A stretch of 64,000 nt of DNA from JBBIQV01 sp964555285 (GTDB taxonomy: Bacteria > Nitrospirota > Nitrospiria > Nitrospirales > Nitrospiraceae), in the NCBI GenBank assembly GCA_964555285.1, contig CAZKRM010000010.1, positions 33,749-97,748 of the forward strand, in the 5' to 3' direction. Under the pieces are notes generated by a model that was not told the origin of the DNA, did not search any database, and saw nothing but the letters and a program-made list of their open reading frames with translations. This document shows, one piece after another, positions 16,098-30,513 of the stretch; the stretch's first letter is position 1; each line of letters starts with the position of its first letter. A program made the translations under genes and the position numbers.

Positions 16098-16865
16098 TCA
16101 TGAACGCTTCTGCTGCAATCGCAGATTCGCGGCTGCGCCGGTAGATTCCATCGGCGTTCGGCTCATCCAGTGGAGAATGCGGTGCTGCCGCCGCACCAGG
16201 TAGGTCGTCTTGCGGAGCGGATCGTAGCGGCGGGGGGAAGGGAGGATCGCGGCAAGCAGGGCGGCTTCCTCGGCGGTCAACTCCTTCGCCGGCTTGCCAA
16301 AATGGTGCTGCGCTGCGGCTTCGGCGCCATACACTCCTCGCCCCCATTCCGCGACATTGAGATACAACTCGAGAATGCGCTTCTTGCTCAGGCGATGTTC
16401 AAGCGATCGCGCGATCAGCGCTTCCCGGGCCTTGCGGAACAGGGATCGCTCGGACGAGAGATAGAGGTTCTTGGCCAACTGCTGGGTGATCGTGCTGCCG
16501 CCGTGTTTCATCTCTCCGGCCTCCAAGTTATGAAGCGCAGCGTCTTTGATGCCTTCCCAGTCGAAGCCTTCATGCGCGAAGAACGAGGCATCCTCGGCCG
16601 CCACCACGGCTCGTTGGAGGTGCGGAGACATGCGCGAGAGCGACACCCAGGTCCAGTGAGGCTTGAATGAACGACCTTGCTCGCGCGCCTGGGCTTGACG
16701 CACCTCCATCAACGCGGTGGAAGAAGGATTCGTCTGTTCCAGGGCCGACACGTCGGGGAGCATGACGAGCCAGGCCAGTGCGAGTAACGCGCAGGGGACG
16801 GCGATGGCCAACAGGAGGGCCAGCAAGAGACGGGCTCTGGTGCGACGACGGGTTGACTTCAGCAT
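16098..16865 (-). CDS. mtgA: Monofunctional peptidoglycan glycosyltransferase
   Basis: A GT51 transglycosylase that polymerises lipid II into glycan strands. After an N-terminal membrane anchor (residues ~12-34), the family motifs appear. They are VVAAEDASFFAHEGFDW (catalytic Glu in the EDxxFxxHxG motif), GGSTITQQLAKNLYL and RKAREALIARSLEHRLSKKRILELYLN. There is no transpeptidase domain, hence monofunctional. The last ~15 residues (ESTGAAANLRLQQKRS) are encoded by a dispersed repeat related to 14325-14356, so the C-terminus may have been altered by repeat insertion. Confidence 0.93.
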   Translation of the reverse strand: MLKSTRRRTRARLLLALLLAIAVPCALLALAWLVMLPDVSALEQTNPSSTALMEVRQAQAREQGRSFKPHWTWVSLSRMSPHLQRAVVAAEDASFFAHEGFDWEGIKDAALHNLEAGEMKHGGSTITQQLAKNLYLSSERSLFRKAREALIARSLEHRLSKKRILELYLNVAEWGRGVYGAEAAAQHHFGKPAKELTAEEAALLAAILPSPRRYDPLRKTTYLVRRQHRILHWMSRTPMESTGAAANLRLQQKRS

Positions 16866-16932
16866 ACGGCGCTGCGTAAGTGTACAGGCGTGGTGTCCCT
16901 CGTTCCTGAATCCCTAACGTAGACGGAAGCCG

Positions 16933-17535
16933 ATGAAAATCATCTCAGCCGAGTTTATCAAAAGTTGCACCGAGCCCGAACAGTTTCCTCAAGACCGACT
17001 GCCGGAGGTGGCCTTCGTCGGCCGGTCGAATGTGGGGAAGTCTTCGCTCATCAATTCGCTGCTCGCCCGCAAATCGCTCGTCAAAGTCAGCCGGACGCCC
17101 GGCAAGACGCAATTGCTGAACTGGTTTCGTGTGACCGTCGGTGATCCGCTCCTGTTCCCCTTCTACATCGTGGACTTGCCCGGGTACGGGTATGCGAAGG
17201 TCGCCAAGGCCGTCCGCGCGCAGTGGCGACCCATGATCGAAGGCTACCTGCGGGAGGGGACGACCAGACGGAGCGTGGTCTTGTTGGTGGAAGGGCGGGG
17301 GGTCGAGAAGTCCGACCTGATCACGGTGGAGTGGCTTCGCGCTGCCGGCCAGGTGCCGATCGTGGTGGCGACGAAGGTGGACAAGCTCCGGCAACAGGAG
17401 CGGCAGATGCTGATGGCGAGAGTGCGTGAGCCGCTCGGCCTTCCCGATGACGCGCCGGTGGTCGCCTATTCGTCTGTGACGCACGAAGGCCGCGACGCAC
17501 TGTGGAGCGTGTTGCGCGAGCGGCTCAGAACTTGA
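16933..17535 (+). CDS. engB: Ribosome biogenesis GTPase EngB (YsxC)
   Basis: An essential TrmE-Era-type GTPase for 50S assembly. It shows G1 GRSNVGKSS near residue 32, G3 DLPGYGYAKV, and G4 TKVDKL. The position usually holding the LVDARHG-like sequence reads LLVEGRGVEKSD, a departure from the norm, but the G motifs are intact. The 200-aa length is normal. The 3' end overlaps the convergent surA-like gene by 11 bp. Confidence 0.95.
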   Translation: MKIISAEFIKSCTEPEQFPQDRLPEVAFVGRSNVGKSSLINSLLARKSLVKVSRTPGKTQLLNWFRVTVGDPLLFPFYIVDLPGYGYAKVAKAVRAQWRPMIEGYLREGTTRRSVVLLVEGRGVEKSDLITVEWLRAAGQVPIVVATKVDKLRQQERQMLMARVREPLGLPDDAPVVAYSSVTHEGRDALWSVLRERLRT

Positions 17536-18508
17536 CCTCGATGTACGACTTATTCTTCAGATCCGCGATCCACGATTGATAGAGGTCTTCGCTCTTCTGC
17601 TGAAACACGAGCCCTTGAATTTCGAGTTTCACCTCCTCGAACGGGCGGAATTGCTTCGGCGTCTTCTCGTCCACCCGGATAATGTGCAACCCCTCCGACG
17701 TGTCGATGACGTCGCTGATGTCGCCCACAGGGAGGAAGGCGATCGCGCGTTCGATCTGCGGGTGCAACTCACCTTGCCGGACCAGCCCCAGCTTGCCGCC
17801 GCGTCCCGCATTGATGCCCTCCGATGACTGTAGCGCGAGTTCATCGAAATTGCCGCCCTTCCGCAAGGCAGCCAGGATGTCCTTCGCGCGGGCCAGGGTT
17901 TCGGCCATCTCCGGTTGAGGCCGGGCCTTCAGGAGAATCTGACTGAGCTGATACTCCTCCGGATAGGCAAACCGCTCCTTGTGTTCCTGGTAATAGCGCT
18001 TCATCTCCGACTCGGCGATCATGATCCCGCTGCGGACCTCACGGTCCACGACTCGCATGAGAATCAACTGCTCTCTCACGCCGGTGGCGCTCTGGGGGTC
18101 GGCGGCGTCGATCTTCTCGCCCTGTTTCTTCAGCTCTTCGACCGCCTGCTTGACCTCCTGATCCGAGACGTCCACGCCCTTCGTCTTCGCAGCCTGGAGC
18201 TGCAGTTTCCGCTCGATCATCTTGGTCAAGGCCATGTATTCCGCCATCTTGAGACGGCGGGCGCGCTCCTCGCCGGCGGACTGTTTCCGAATGCGTTCTT
18301 CCTCCGGCGCGAGTTCCTTCTTGATCTCGGACATCATGATGAGATCGGAGTTCACGACGGCCACGATTTTATCTTCCAGGCGGGCGGACCAGGCAGCCGG
18401 CGAGCCCAGGCTCGCGACCCAGCACGCCAACGCCGCGAGCGCACGCAGCCTGGAGCGGGACGCACGCGTGCTGGAGAGGTCGGCCTCGATCTGCATTCGT
18501 GGTGGCAT
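17525..18508 (-). CDS. SurA-like periplasmic peptidyl-prolyl isomerase
   Basis: A periplasmic chaperone/isomerase for outer-membrane proteins. A signal peptide (ALAALACWVASLGSPAAWSA) leads into the SurA-type N-domain opening LEDKIVAVVNSDLIMMSEIKKEL. One parvulin domain lies at about residues 175-270 (YQLSQILLKA, GKLGLVRQGELHPQIERAIAFLPVGDISDVIDTSEG) and a short C-terminal helix returns to the chaperone core. At 327 aa with a single parvulin domain it is shorter than E. coli SurA. It is the last gene of the leftward rfaE2-mfd-ppiC-surA cluster. Confidence 0.88.
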   Translation of the reverse strand: MPPRMQIEADLSSTRASRSRLRALAALACWVASLGSPAAWSARLEDKIVAVVNSDLIMMSEIKKELAPEEERIRKQSAGEERARRLKMAEYMALTKMIERKLQLQAAKTKGVDVSDQEVKQAVEELKKQGEKIDAADPQSATGVREQLILMRVVDREVRSGIMIAESEMKRYYQEHKERFAYPEEYQLSQILLKARPQPEMAETLARAKDILAALRKGGNFDELALQSSEGINAGRGGKLGLVRQGELHPQIERAIAFLPVGDISDVIDTSEGLHIIRVDEKTPKQFRPFEEVKLEIQGLVFQQKSEDLYQSWIADLKNKSYIEVKF

Positions 18509-18615
18509 GTATCCGAGAAGGGTCAGCGTGAGCAGGACACGCTTCTGTGCGGGCCGGTCACTGCCCGCATGGATTCTACACGAATTCGACTCCGGTGAGG
18601 AGACAAGGAAGAGCG

Positions 18616-19569
18616 TTACGGAGTGGCCGGTGACGCATGGCGCCCGAGATCGTCGGTGACGTAACGGGAGGCTTCCGCCAAGCGGATGGTCGCCGATGCC
18701 CGCAATTCATCCACGATATCCTCGAAGCGCTTGCGGCGCTTCTCCGCAAAGAGTTCCTGGCGGAGCCGCTCGCGGGTGGCCTGATCGGCTTGGATCGTTT
18801 CCTTGTCGAGGGGATTGATCCGCACGAGGTAGTAGCCCTGGTCCGTCTTAATGGGCTCGCTGAGCATGCCGTGCTTCAGCGTCGGGATGATGTCATCGAC
18901 TTCGGGGGGCAGGACGCCCTTGCGGTACGGGCCGACCTCGCCGCCTTTGGATTTGGTTTGTTCATCGATCGAATAGCGCTGAGCGAACTTGACGAAATCG
19001 CCGCCTGCCTCGACCTGCTTCTTCAAATCCTTCGCCGCAAAAATATTGGGAAGCAGCATCAGCGCGACCTCGACCTTGTTCGGGCCGAGCAACTCATGCG
19101 CATGCTGCGCGAGGTACGCCTCGAGTTCTTCTTTCGACACTTCGATCTTCGCCTTCATGCGCTCGCCGATCAGTTCGTCCAGGATGAGCCGCTCCTTGAA
19201 TCGTTGCGCCTGTTCGCGAATGCGGTCGCTCTGATCGAGGCCCTGCTTGCGGGCTTCCTGCATCAAGAGCTCGCGCGTGATCAGCTCGTCCAGGAATTTC
19301 CGTCGGCCGCCCTCTTTCTCATACCGAGACCGGGTCGTCTCGGAGAGCTCGGCCCAGCGATAGTCGAACTCGCGCTGGGTGATCGCCCGGCCGTTCACCA
19401 TCACGACCACACTCTCTTCCTGCGGTTGTTGGCATCCGACCAGCGTTCCCCACGGCAGCACGGCCAGTGTCCACACGGCCAGCCAGGAGCGGGCCGAGCG
19501 CACCCTCTGGTCGGAGGCGCTTGCACCGGTCGATACCGAGAGCGGGAATAAATTAGGAAGGCATCTCAT
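18616..19569 (-). CDS. PpiC-type peptidyl-prolyl isomerase lipoprotein
   Basis: A second parvulin-type foldase. The N-terminal signal ends in a lipobox (TLVGC, then QQPQEE), predicting a lipid-anchored periplasmic protein. The chaperone domain starts VVVMVNGRAITQREFDYRW. The parvulin domain contains VEVALMLLPN, YSIDEQTKSKGGEVGPYRKGVLPPEV and LSEPIKTDQGYYLVRI. I chose the ATG at 19569, which still overlaps the end of mfd by 17 bp and implies translational coupling; an ATG at 19593 would overlap further. It sits 107 bp upstream of the surA-like gene. Confidence 0.87.
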   Translation of the reverse strand: MRCLPNLFPLSVSTGASASDQRVRSARSWLAVWTLAVLPWGTLVGCQQPQEESVVVMVNGRAITQREFDYRWAELSETTRSRYEKEGGRRKFLDELITRELLMQEARKQGLDQSDRIREQAQRFKERLILDELIGERMKAKIEVSKEELEAYLAQHAHELLGPNKVEVALMLLPNIFAAKDLKKQVEAGGDFVKFAQRYSIDEQTKSKGGEVGPYRKGVLPPEVDDIIPTLKHGMLSEPIKTDQGYYLVRINPLDKETIQADQATRERLRQELFAEKRRKRFEDIVDELRASATIRLAEASRYVTDDLGRHASPATP

Positions 19570-22500
19570 CGCGTGTGGGTCTTTTGGTATCACAGACTCC
19601 CAGGGTTTGCAAGGTTGCGGTGAGTTCGGGAAAGAGGGAAGCCCAGTCTGGATGCGGGATTTGCAATTCGAACGACAACGGAGAGAGGAAGCGCAGCCGC
19701 TTCTGGTAGCGATCCATCAGTCGGCGCATGGCTGTGTCCGCCACCTGGGTGTTGGGAGTGAAACGGATTCCGACCGCGTTCGTCTTCACCTCGATGGAGG
19801 CCAGTCGGAGCGACTTGGCCTGCAAACGGATCTGCATCACCTCCAAGAGCCGTTCCACCGGGTCGGGCGGGTGGCCGTACCGATCCTGGATCTCGCCGTG
19901 CAGCAGCGCGAGATCGCCGATCCGACTACACGACGACAGGCGTTTGTAGAGCGACAGGCGTTGGTGCGGATCGGCCACGTAGTCCTCGGGGATGAACGCG
20001 GACACGTTCAATCGGAGGGACGGGTCCGGCTCCTCCTCGACCACCAGCCCCTTCAGGCGCTGCACGGCCTGCTCGACCATGTGAAGGTAGAGGTCCAGGC
20101 CGATCGCCGCGATGTGGCCGGACTGCTGTTTGCCGAGCAGGTTGCCGGCCCCGCGAATTTCCAGATCGGCCGCCGCGATCCGGAACCCGGAGCCGAGTTC
20201 GGTGAACTGTTGAATCGCGATGAGCCGTTTCTGGGCATCGCCCGTCAGCAGGCCTTCGTCGGGAACGAGCAAATAGGCATAGGCTTGGTCGCCGGCCCGA
20301 CCCACGCGGCCACGGAGCTGATAGAGCTGCGCCAGCCCAAATGTATCCGCCCGGTTGACAATGATGGTATTCGCGTTCGGGACGTCCAATCCTGACTGGA
20401 TGATGGCGGACGCGATCAGGACATCCGCCTCGCGACGCAGGAACTTGAGCATGACGGACTCCAGCAGCTTCCCATCCATCTGGCCGTGAGCCATGACGAT
20501 CCGCGCTTCCGGCACGAGTTCATGGAGCCAGGTTCCCATACGCTCCATCGTTTCGACCCGGTTGTGCACGAAGTAGGTCTGTCCGCCGCGTCCGAGCTCG
20601 CGCAGGATCGCTTCCCGAATCGTCTGCTCGTTGAACGCGAGCACCTGCGTGCGGATCGCGAGCCGCCCGGGCGGCGGCGTGTCGATGATAGACAGGTCGC
20701 GCACGCTCGACATGGCCATTTGCAACGTGCGAGGGATCGGCGTCGCCGTCAGCGTCAGGACGTCCACCTGCGTGCGCAGCTGCTTGAGCCGCTCCTTGTG
20801 GCGGACACCGAACCACTGCTCTTCGTCGATGATGACCAGTCCGAGACTGTGGAACCGGACGTCTGTCTGCAAGAGGCGGTGCGTGCCGATCACGATGTCC
20901 ACCGTCCCTGCCGCAAGATCTGTGAGGATCGCTGCGGTCTCCTTGGCGCTCTGGAATCGGGACAACAGCGCCACGCGCGTCGGGAACGGCGCGAACCGTT
21001 CGGCGAAGTTGTCGTAATGTTGGTGCGCCAGGATGGTGGTGGGGACGAGCACGGCCACTTGGCGGTTGTTCTCGATCGCCTTGAAGGCCGCGCGCATCGC
21101 CACCTCGGTCTTGCCGTACCCGACATCGCCGCAGACGAGCCGATCCATCGGTTTGGGCGCCTCCAGATCCCGCTTGATGTCCTCGATTGCGCGCAGTTGG
21201 TCCGGCGTCTCTTCATATTCGAACGCGGCTTCGAACTCGTGCATGATCGTGCTGTCGCTCCCGTACGACCCGCGCTGGACCAGCTCCCGGTTGGCATACA
21301 GCTCGACCAATTCCTGGGCCATCTCCTCGACGTCCTTCTTGACGCGGGCGGTCGTTCTGGCCCAGCTCGTGCCGCCCAGCCGGTCCAGCCGAGGCACGTG
21401 CCCCTCCGCGCCGCTGTAGCGCTGGACCTGATTGAGCCGGTCGAGGGGGACGTAGAGCTTGTCGCCGCCGGCAAATTCGAGAATCAGGTAATCGCTATCG
21501 AAGTCTTGCACCGAGAGCCGCCGGAGCCCTTGGTAGCGGGCGAGACCATGCTGCACATGGACCACGTAATCGCCGACATTCACATCTTCCAGCGACGACA
21601 GGAACGTCGCCGTCTTGCTCTTGGCCTGCGGCTTATGCCGCGTCCCTTTCGCGAACAATTCCTCTTCGGTGATGACGGCCAACTCGAGCTCGGTCGAGAC
21701 GAACCCGGCGGAGAGTTCGCCATGCAGCACGTAAAAGGGCGCTCGTTCCGTCGAGCGCGACGACCACAGCGCCGCGGTCCAGGCCGCCGCCGGCCGGTCA
21801 TGTTCGGTGAGGAGCGCCAGCAGCCGGTCCACCTGGCCGCGGCTGCGGGCCACGAGCACCACGCGCCCCACCAACCGCAGGCGGTCGAGGATCTGGAGCG
21901 TGGTGCTGAACGGCGTGCCGCGCAGCGCCAAGCCGGCGCTCGCCGGCGTCTGCGCGGGAAAGGCGAGGACCGGCTGCCAGGACGCATCCGGCGCCGTCAC
22001 CGGTTCCAAGGCGAGCGCACGACACGCCTTCGTCTGGTCCAGGAACTGATCCCACGTCGCATAGAGCCAGTCCGGTGTGGGATAGGCTTCCGTGCCATCC
22101 GCCTCGCCGTGCCGAGCGTAGCCGTCGTTGATCCTGGTCCAGAAATCCTCGGCCGCCTGCCGCAAGCCGACCGGTCGATCCCATGCGATCGCCGGAGGAC
22201 CGGGTAGGTAGTCGAGCAGGGTGGCCATTGCCGTATAGACATCCGGGGCCCGCCACTCCGCATCGGGAGGCAAGGGAGCCAGCGCATCGGGCGCTCCTTC
22301 GGGCCGGATCAACTCCCGCGCCGGCAACACCCAGGCCCGGTCGAGCTTCTGTGTGGATTTCTGCGTCGCCGGATCGAAGAGACGCACGGATTCGACGGTG
22401 TCGCCGAGAAACTCCACGCGGAGCGGGTCGGTGTAGGCGGTCGAGAAGATATCGACGATCCCGCCGCGGATACTGAACTCGCCGGGAATCTCCACCACCG

Positions 22501-23032
22501 ACACCCGCCGGTATCCGAGCCGGAGCAAGCCGGATGTCAGCGTCTCCCGCTCCACCGTCGCCCGGGCGGCGAACTCCAGGCATGCGTGCTCGAACACATC
22601 CCGCGGGAGCAGCCGTTGGAGCAGCGCCGGTACCGAGGCGACCAGGATCGTCCCCGATTGTCCTCGCAGGCGATGCAAGGTTCTCATCCGCCGCGCGACC
22701 AGGTCGACGTGGGGCGGGGTGGACTCGTAGGGCAGCGTTTCCCACTTTGGAAACAGCGCCAGTCGTTCCTGGTCGAAGCCGAGGAGCTGGTGAAACAGCT
22801 CGAGGTCCTGGTAGAGCCGCTCGGCCTCCTCCTCCGTCGCGGCAATCACGAGCCAGGGAAGAGCCGCGTCACGAGCCGCTCGGTTTCCCAGTCGATGGGC
22901 CAACAGGGTGAGAGCGAAGCCGGCGGTCGATCCATGCAGGCCGACCAGGCAGGGCTTGCCCTGACCCTGCTCCAGCGAATCGCGGATGGGTTGGAGCGCC
23001 TGCTCGAATGGTTGAAGCGGTGAGGTGGGCAC
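19553..23032 (-). CDS. mfd: Transcription-repair coupling factor Mfd
   Basis: An 1159-aa ATP-dependent translocase that removes stalled RNA polymerase and recruits UvrA. It shows the UvrB-homology N-terminus (RRMRTLHRLRG, VVEIPGEFSIRGGIVDIFS) and the RNAP-interacting CarD-like region (VGDYVVHVQHGLARYQGL). The superfamily 2 motifs are VCGDVGYGKTEVAMRAAFKA, IIDEEQWFGVRHKERLKQLR, TATPIPRTLQMA and the C-terminal QLRGRVGRAGDQAYAYLL. Motif II reads DEEQ and is followed by an uncommon Trp. The start lies 6 bp after rfaE2, so the two are co-transcribed. Confidence 0.97.
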   Translation of the reverse strand: MPTSPLQPFEQALQPIRDSLEQGQGKPCLVGLHGSTAGFALTLLAHRLGNRAARDAALPWLVIAATEEEAERLYQDLELFHQLLGFDQERLALFPKWETLPYESTPPHVDLVARRMRTLHRLRGQSGTILVASVPALLQRLLPRDVFEHACLEFAARATVERETLTSGLLRLGYRRVSVVEIPGEFSIRGGIVDIFSTAYTDPLRVEFLGDTVESVRLFDPATQKSTQKLDRAWVLPARELIRPEGAPDALAPLPPDAEWRAPDVYTAMATLLDYLPGPPAIAWDRPVGLRQAAEDFWTRINDGYARHGEADGTEAYPTPDWLYATWDQFLDQTKACRALALEPVTAPDASWQPVLAFPAQTPASAGLALRGTPFSTTLQILDRLRLVGRVVLVARSRGQVDRLLALLTEHDRPAAAWTAALWSSRSTERAPFYVLHGELSAGFVSTELELAVITEEELFAKGTRHKPQAKSKTATFLSSLEDVNVGDYVVHVQHGLARYQGLRRLSVQDFDSDYLILEFAGGDKLYVPLDRLNQVQRYSGAEGHVPRLDRLGGTSWARTTARVKKDVEEMAQELVELYANRELVQRGSYGSDSTIMHEFEAAFEYEETPDQLRAIEDIKRDLEAPKPMDRLVCGDVGYGKTEVAMRAAFKAIENNRQVAVLVPTTILAHQHYDNFAERFAPFPTRVALLSRFQSAKETAAILTDLAAGTVDIVIGTHRLLQTDVRFHSLGLVIIDEEQWFGVRHKERLKQLRTQVDVLTLTATPIPRTLQMAMSSVRDLSIIDTPPPGRLAIRTQVLAFNEQTIREAILRELGRGGQTYFVHNRVETMERMGTWLHELVPEARIVMAHGQMDGKLLESVMLKFLRREADVLIASAIIQSGLDVPNANTIIVNRADTFGLAQLYQLRGRVGRAGDQAYAYLLVPDEGLLTGDAQKRLIAIQQFTELGSGFRIAAADLEIRGAGNLLGKQQSGHIAAIGLDLYLHMVEQAVQRLKGLVVEEEPDPSLRLNVSAFIPEDYVADPHQRLSLYKRLSSCSRIGDLALLHGEIQDRYGHPPDPVERLLEVMQIRLQAKSLRLASIEVKTNAVGIRFTPNTQVADTAMRRLMDRYQKRLRFLSPLSFELQIPHPDWASLFPELTATLQTLGVCDTKRPTRDEMPS

Positions 23033-23038
23033 TGGACG

Positions 23039-23521
23039 TCAGGACGTGATGGTGCGGATACGTTGGACAAGCGTCGTGGTGGAGATGCCGGGAACCAAGG
23101 GGATGATCTGGACACGGCCCCCGCGCGCAGTGACCGTCTCGCGACCCACCACCTGGTCGGGCGACCAGTCTCCGCCTTTCACCAGCACATCGGGCTGGAG
23201 GGCCGCGATGAGACAGCCGGGGTCCGGTTCATCGAAGACCGCCACATAGTCCACACAGGCTAATGCGGCCAGGACCTCGGCCCGTTGGGCTTCCGGGACG
23301 ATCGGGCGTTCCGTGCCCTTGTTCAGGGCGCGCACCGACGCGTCCGAGTTCACGCCGACGACCAAGAGGTCGCCCAGCTCTCGCGCCGCTTGGAGGTACC
23401 GCGTATGGCCGATATGCAACAGGTCGAAGCAGCCGTTGGTGAACACAATCCGCCGACCGTGCCGCCTCTGATCCTGAAGGAGCGCGACTAATTCCTGGCG
23501 CGGTTTCACTTTGGCATCCAT
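23039..23521 (-). CDS. rfaE2: D-glycero-beta-D-manno-heptose 1-phosphate adenylyltransferase
   Basis: This activates heptose-1-phosphate with ATP in the ADP-heptose pathway of LPS core synthesis. The nucleotidyltransferase motif is FTNGCFDLLHIGHTRYL, with LLVVGVNSDASVRALNKG and PDVLVKGGDWSPDQVVG following. At 160 aa it corresponds to the C-terminal domain of HldE alone, the split-gene form. GmhA, acting earlier in the same pathway, is encoded at 31.5-32.1 kb. It leads the mfd cluster. Confidence 0.94.
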   Translation of the reverse strand: MDAKVKPRQELVALLQDQRRHGRRIVFTNGCFDLLHIGHTRYLQAARELGDLLVVGVNSDASVRALNKGTERPIVPEAQRAEVLAALACVDYVAVFDEPDPGCLIAALQPDVLVKGGDWSPDQVVGRETVTARGGRVQIIPLVPGISTTTLVQRIRTITS

Positions 23522-23787
23522 CGAAGCCGGTCTCCCGTTTCGGCGAAATGCATCATAGGGAGATAAGACCCGTGAATCAATGCCTGGGGGATTGGACCAG
23601 CCGGCGTCGGGGCAGCTCCGTTCATCTCCACGTTTCCTTACCCCGCATAGGAGTATCCAGGTTAAGTCCCTTCAGAAACAAGCCGATACAGACACGAACG
23701 CATCGGAGTGGCGGAGTCTGTCTGCCGGTGGGGAATCGGGCCAGGACCCGGTCCCCGTCGGCTGATACCGAACATCGGACCCAATTC

Positions 23788-28100
<4,313 letters not shown>

Positions 28101-28104
<4 letters not shown>

Positions 28105-29882
28105 CTTCAGACGTGATGCTGCCGTGGACCTACGACTGGCGGTTCGTCATCCTCTCTGCCGCGATCGCGCTCTTCTCCGCCTACGCCGCGTTGGATTTCG
28201 CCGAGCGGGTGATCGGCTCAACAGGGTGGTGGGGACGAGTCTGGATCCTCGGTGGCGGCTTCGCCTTCGGCAGCGGAATCTGGTCGATGCACGTCGTAGG
28301 CATGCTGGGGGTTCACCTGCCGCTCACGGTTGTCTACGACCTTCCCATGGTCGTGGCGTCCTATGTCGCGGCGCTCGTCGGCTCATGGATGGCGTTCTAT
28401 ATCGTGAGCCGCCGCCGGCTCCGCCGCGTCGGCCTGTTCGCTGGGGCCACGCTCGTCGGCCTCAGCATTTCGGCGATGCAGTACATCGGCGTGGCGGCGA
28501 TGCGCCTGCCCGCGAATCTCCACTACACACCGTGGATCGTCGCGGCGTCGGTCGCCATGGCCGTCACGGTCTCGCTGGCAGGATTGCGCATCCTGTCGCG
28601 CTGCCGAGCCGAGGAAAGACGGTTGAGGCCTTGGGAAAAGATGGGCTTGGCAGCCGTGATGGGGCTCGCGATTGCAGCGATGCACTCTACCGGGATGTGC
28701 GCGGTCTCCTTTACCGAATCAAGCTCCATCAACGGAGTCGTCTCCCGGGCGATCGAGCTGTCACGGCTGGGAGCGGCAGTGATCGTCGGTGGGACGGTGC
28801 TGATCGTGGGCGCGGCATTGTTGACGGCAATGCTGGCCCGACGCCTGGAGGCTCAGACCGTTTCTCTGGAGCAGAACGAAGCCAGGATGTCGCTCCTCAG
28901 TCAGCGTGTCCAGGCGGACAATCAGCAGATGGAGAGGCTGCGCAGCAGGGTCGAACAAAGCGATGTGTTCTTCCGGATGCTGTCGGAGCAGTTACCGGTC
29001 GGCGTGTTCGAAGTGAACGAGACCGGCGCCTGCATCTACAAAAACCGGACGTGGGACGAAATCTTCGGGCACTCAAATCACGACATCTTCAGGTTCTCGA
29101 CCACCGACTGTCCGTCCGGATCCTGGGTGGACTGGTTTCATCCCGATGACCGCCCGGAGGTAGAGCGGGCGTGGGCGCGGTCCAAAACGACGTTCATCAA
29201 GATCCAACAAGAATGCCGACTGGTCGGCTCCCACTCGGAGCCGACCTGGGTTCGAGTGCTGCTCTGGCCGATGGCCGGCGATCAAGGGTTCCGTTTCCTC
29301 GGCACGATCGAGGACATTACCGAGCGGAAACGGACCACGGCCGAAACGATGAGCCTCCTCCAAGAAGGCCGCTTCGAACTCCGCACCATGTCCGAAGCGC
29401 TCAACCTGGCCACACTCCTTGCGCAGGCCTGTCCGGATCCGCCCCACGTCACCCTCGGTCTGAGCGAACTCCTCCTCAATGGGGTCGAGCACGGGAATCT
29501 CGGGATCTCGTATGACGAGAAATCCAAGCTTGTGGAAGCGAACCGCTTCGACGAGGAAATCGAACGGCGCCTGGCCGCTCCGGAATTCCGGGACAAGCGT
29601 GTGAGGGTGCGGGTGTCCCGCAGTCTTCAAGAGATTCAGTTGACCATCACAGATGAGGGTGCCGGTTTCGACTGGCGGCGGTATACCGAAATGGATGGCG
29701 CACGGAGTCTCGACTCGCACGGGCGCGGGATTGCGATGGCGAAACTCTTCAGTTTCGACCGGCTCGAATACCGGGGGAACGGCAACGAAGTCGTGGCGAT
29801 GATCGCCACGACGAAGCCGGAGCCCGCGACCGGCGACCTGGCCGCTCCGCCGTCAGAGGAGGAGCAGGCCGACGCCGCCTAA
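28101..29882 (+). CDS. MHYT-PAS sensor with RsbW-like ATPase domain
   Basis: The N-terminal ~240 residues form the seven-helix MHYT sensor, with the repeated motif forms SMHVVGMLG, AMQYIGVAAM and AMHSTGMCAV. These residues are proposed to bind metal for O2, CO or NO sensing. A PAS domain follows (EVNETGACIYKNRTWDEIFG to GTIEDITERKR). The C-terminus is a GHKL ATPase of the anti-sigma/RsbW type: LGLSELLLNGVEHGNLGI, TDEGAGFDWR and SHGRGIAMAKLF. There is no HisKA dimerisation domain, so it is more likely a serine kinase or switch protein than a classical histidine kinase. Translation is coupled to the hybrid kinase by an ATGA overlap. Confidence 0.85.
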
Positions 29883-29888
29883 CCGTTT

Positions 29889-30485
29889 TTACTGGTGCCG
29901 TTGCGCGAGCGCCAGCTCGCGCAACGGGCCCAGGCACTGTCCGCACCGGTGGCGGCGTGGTTCGATCGAGCGCCGGTGCCGCCGGTACACCCGTCCGCAC
30001 TGTTGACACCGCCAGGCATAGCGAGACAAGGCCTGCACGTCCCTTCCGAGCGCGTGATAGGTCGTCACGCCGACCAGGCCCGAACGGTTCATCTCCGTCA
30101 TCTTGCGCAGGAAGTCGAGCCCGTGATCGGGGCGTCGCTTCAACACATCGAATTGCCATTGGTGAATCATCTCGTGGGCGAGCGTGCTCACGATTTCCTG
30201 TTCGGCGAAGGGTGTCCGTTCCGAGAGCGAGTGCAGCAGGGGCCACGAGAGTCGGATGAGCCGTCGCTCCGGACGCGTATCCGGCTCTTGATCGGTCTTG
30301 GCGCGGGGCCCGACGCGGCTGACGAACATTCCGGACGAGGCCGTCAGCCGACGGCTCCAGACAATCTGGATGGACGGGAGCCTGCCGTCGAAGAAGTGGT
30401 CGTTGAGATCGCCCCAGATCGACCTAAGCCTGTCGGTGGCGAGCGGCGGCGAGAGGGAGTTCGCGATCGAGTTGATTCGACTCAT
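29889..30485 (-). CDS. SprT-like zinc metalloprotease
   Basis: The 198-aa protein has the HExxH zinc motif in ALHEMIHQWQ-type context (STLAHEMIHQWQFDV) followed by a second histidine in the DHGLDFLRKMTEMN region. A C-terminal zinc ribbon lies in CQQCGRVYRRHRRSIEPRRHRCGQC (four cysteines in two pairs). This is the SprT/Spartan-like architecture. Eukaryotic Spartan cleaves DNA-protein crosslinks; the bacterial role is not settled. The upstream gene, deoxyhypusine-synthase-like, lies 28 bp away on the same strand. Confidence 0.85.
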   Translation of the reverse strand: MSRINSIANSLSPPLATDRLRSIWGDLNDHFFDGRLPSIQIVWSRRLTASSGMFVSRVGPRAKTDQEPDTRPERRLIRLSWPLLHSLSERTPFAEQEIVSTLAHEMIHQWQFDVLKRRPDHGLDFLRKMTEMNRSGLVGVTTYHALGRDVQALSRYAWRCQQCGRVYRRHRRSIEPRRHRCGQCLGPLRELALAQRHQ

Positions 30486-30513
30486 GCGCGTCCGCGAACA
30501 AGGTCTGTTGCGT

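Noticed and set aside
20486..22207. 573-codon plus-strand frame opposite mfd
   Set aside because: Antisense reading of mfd with no recognisable family or start signal.
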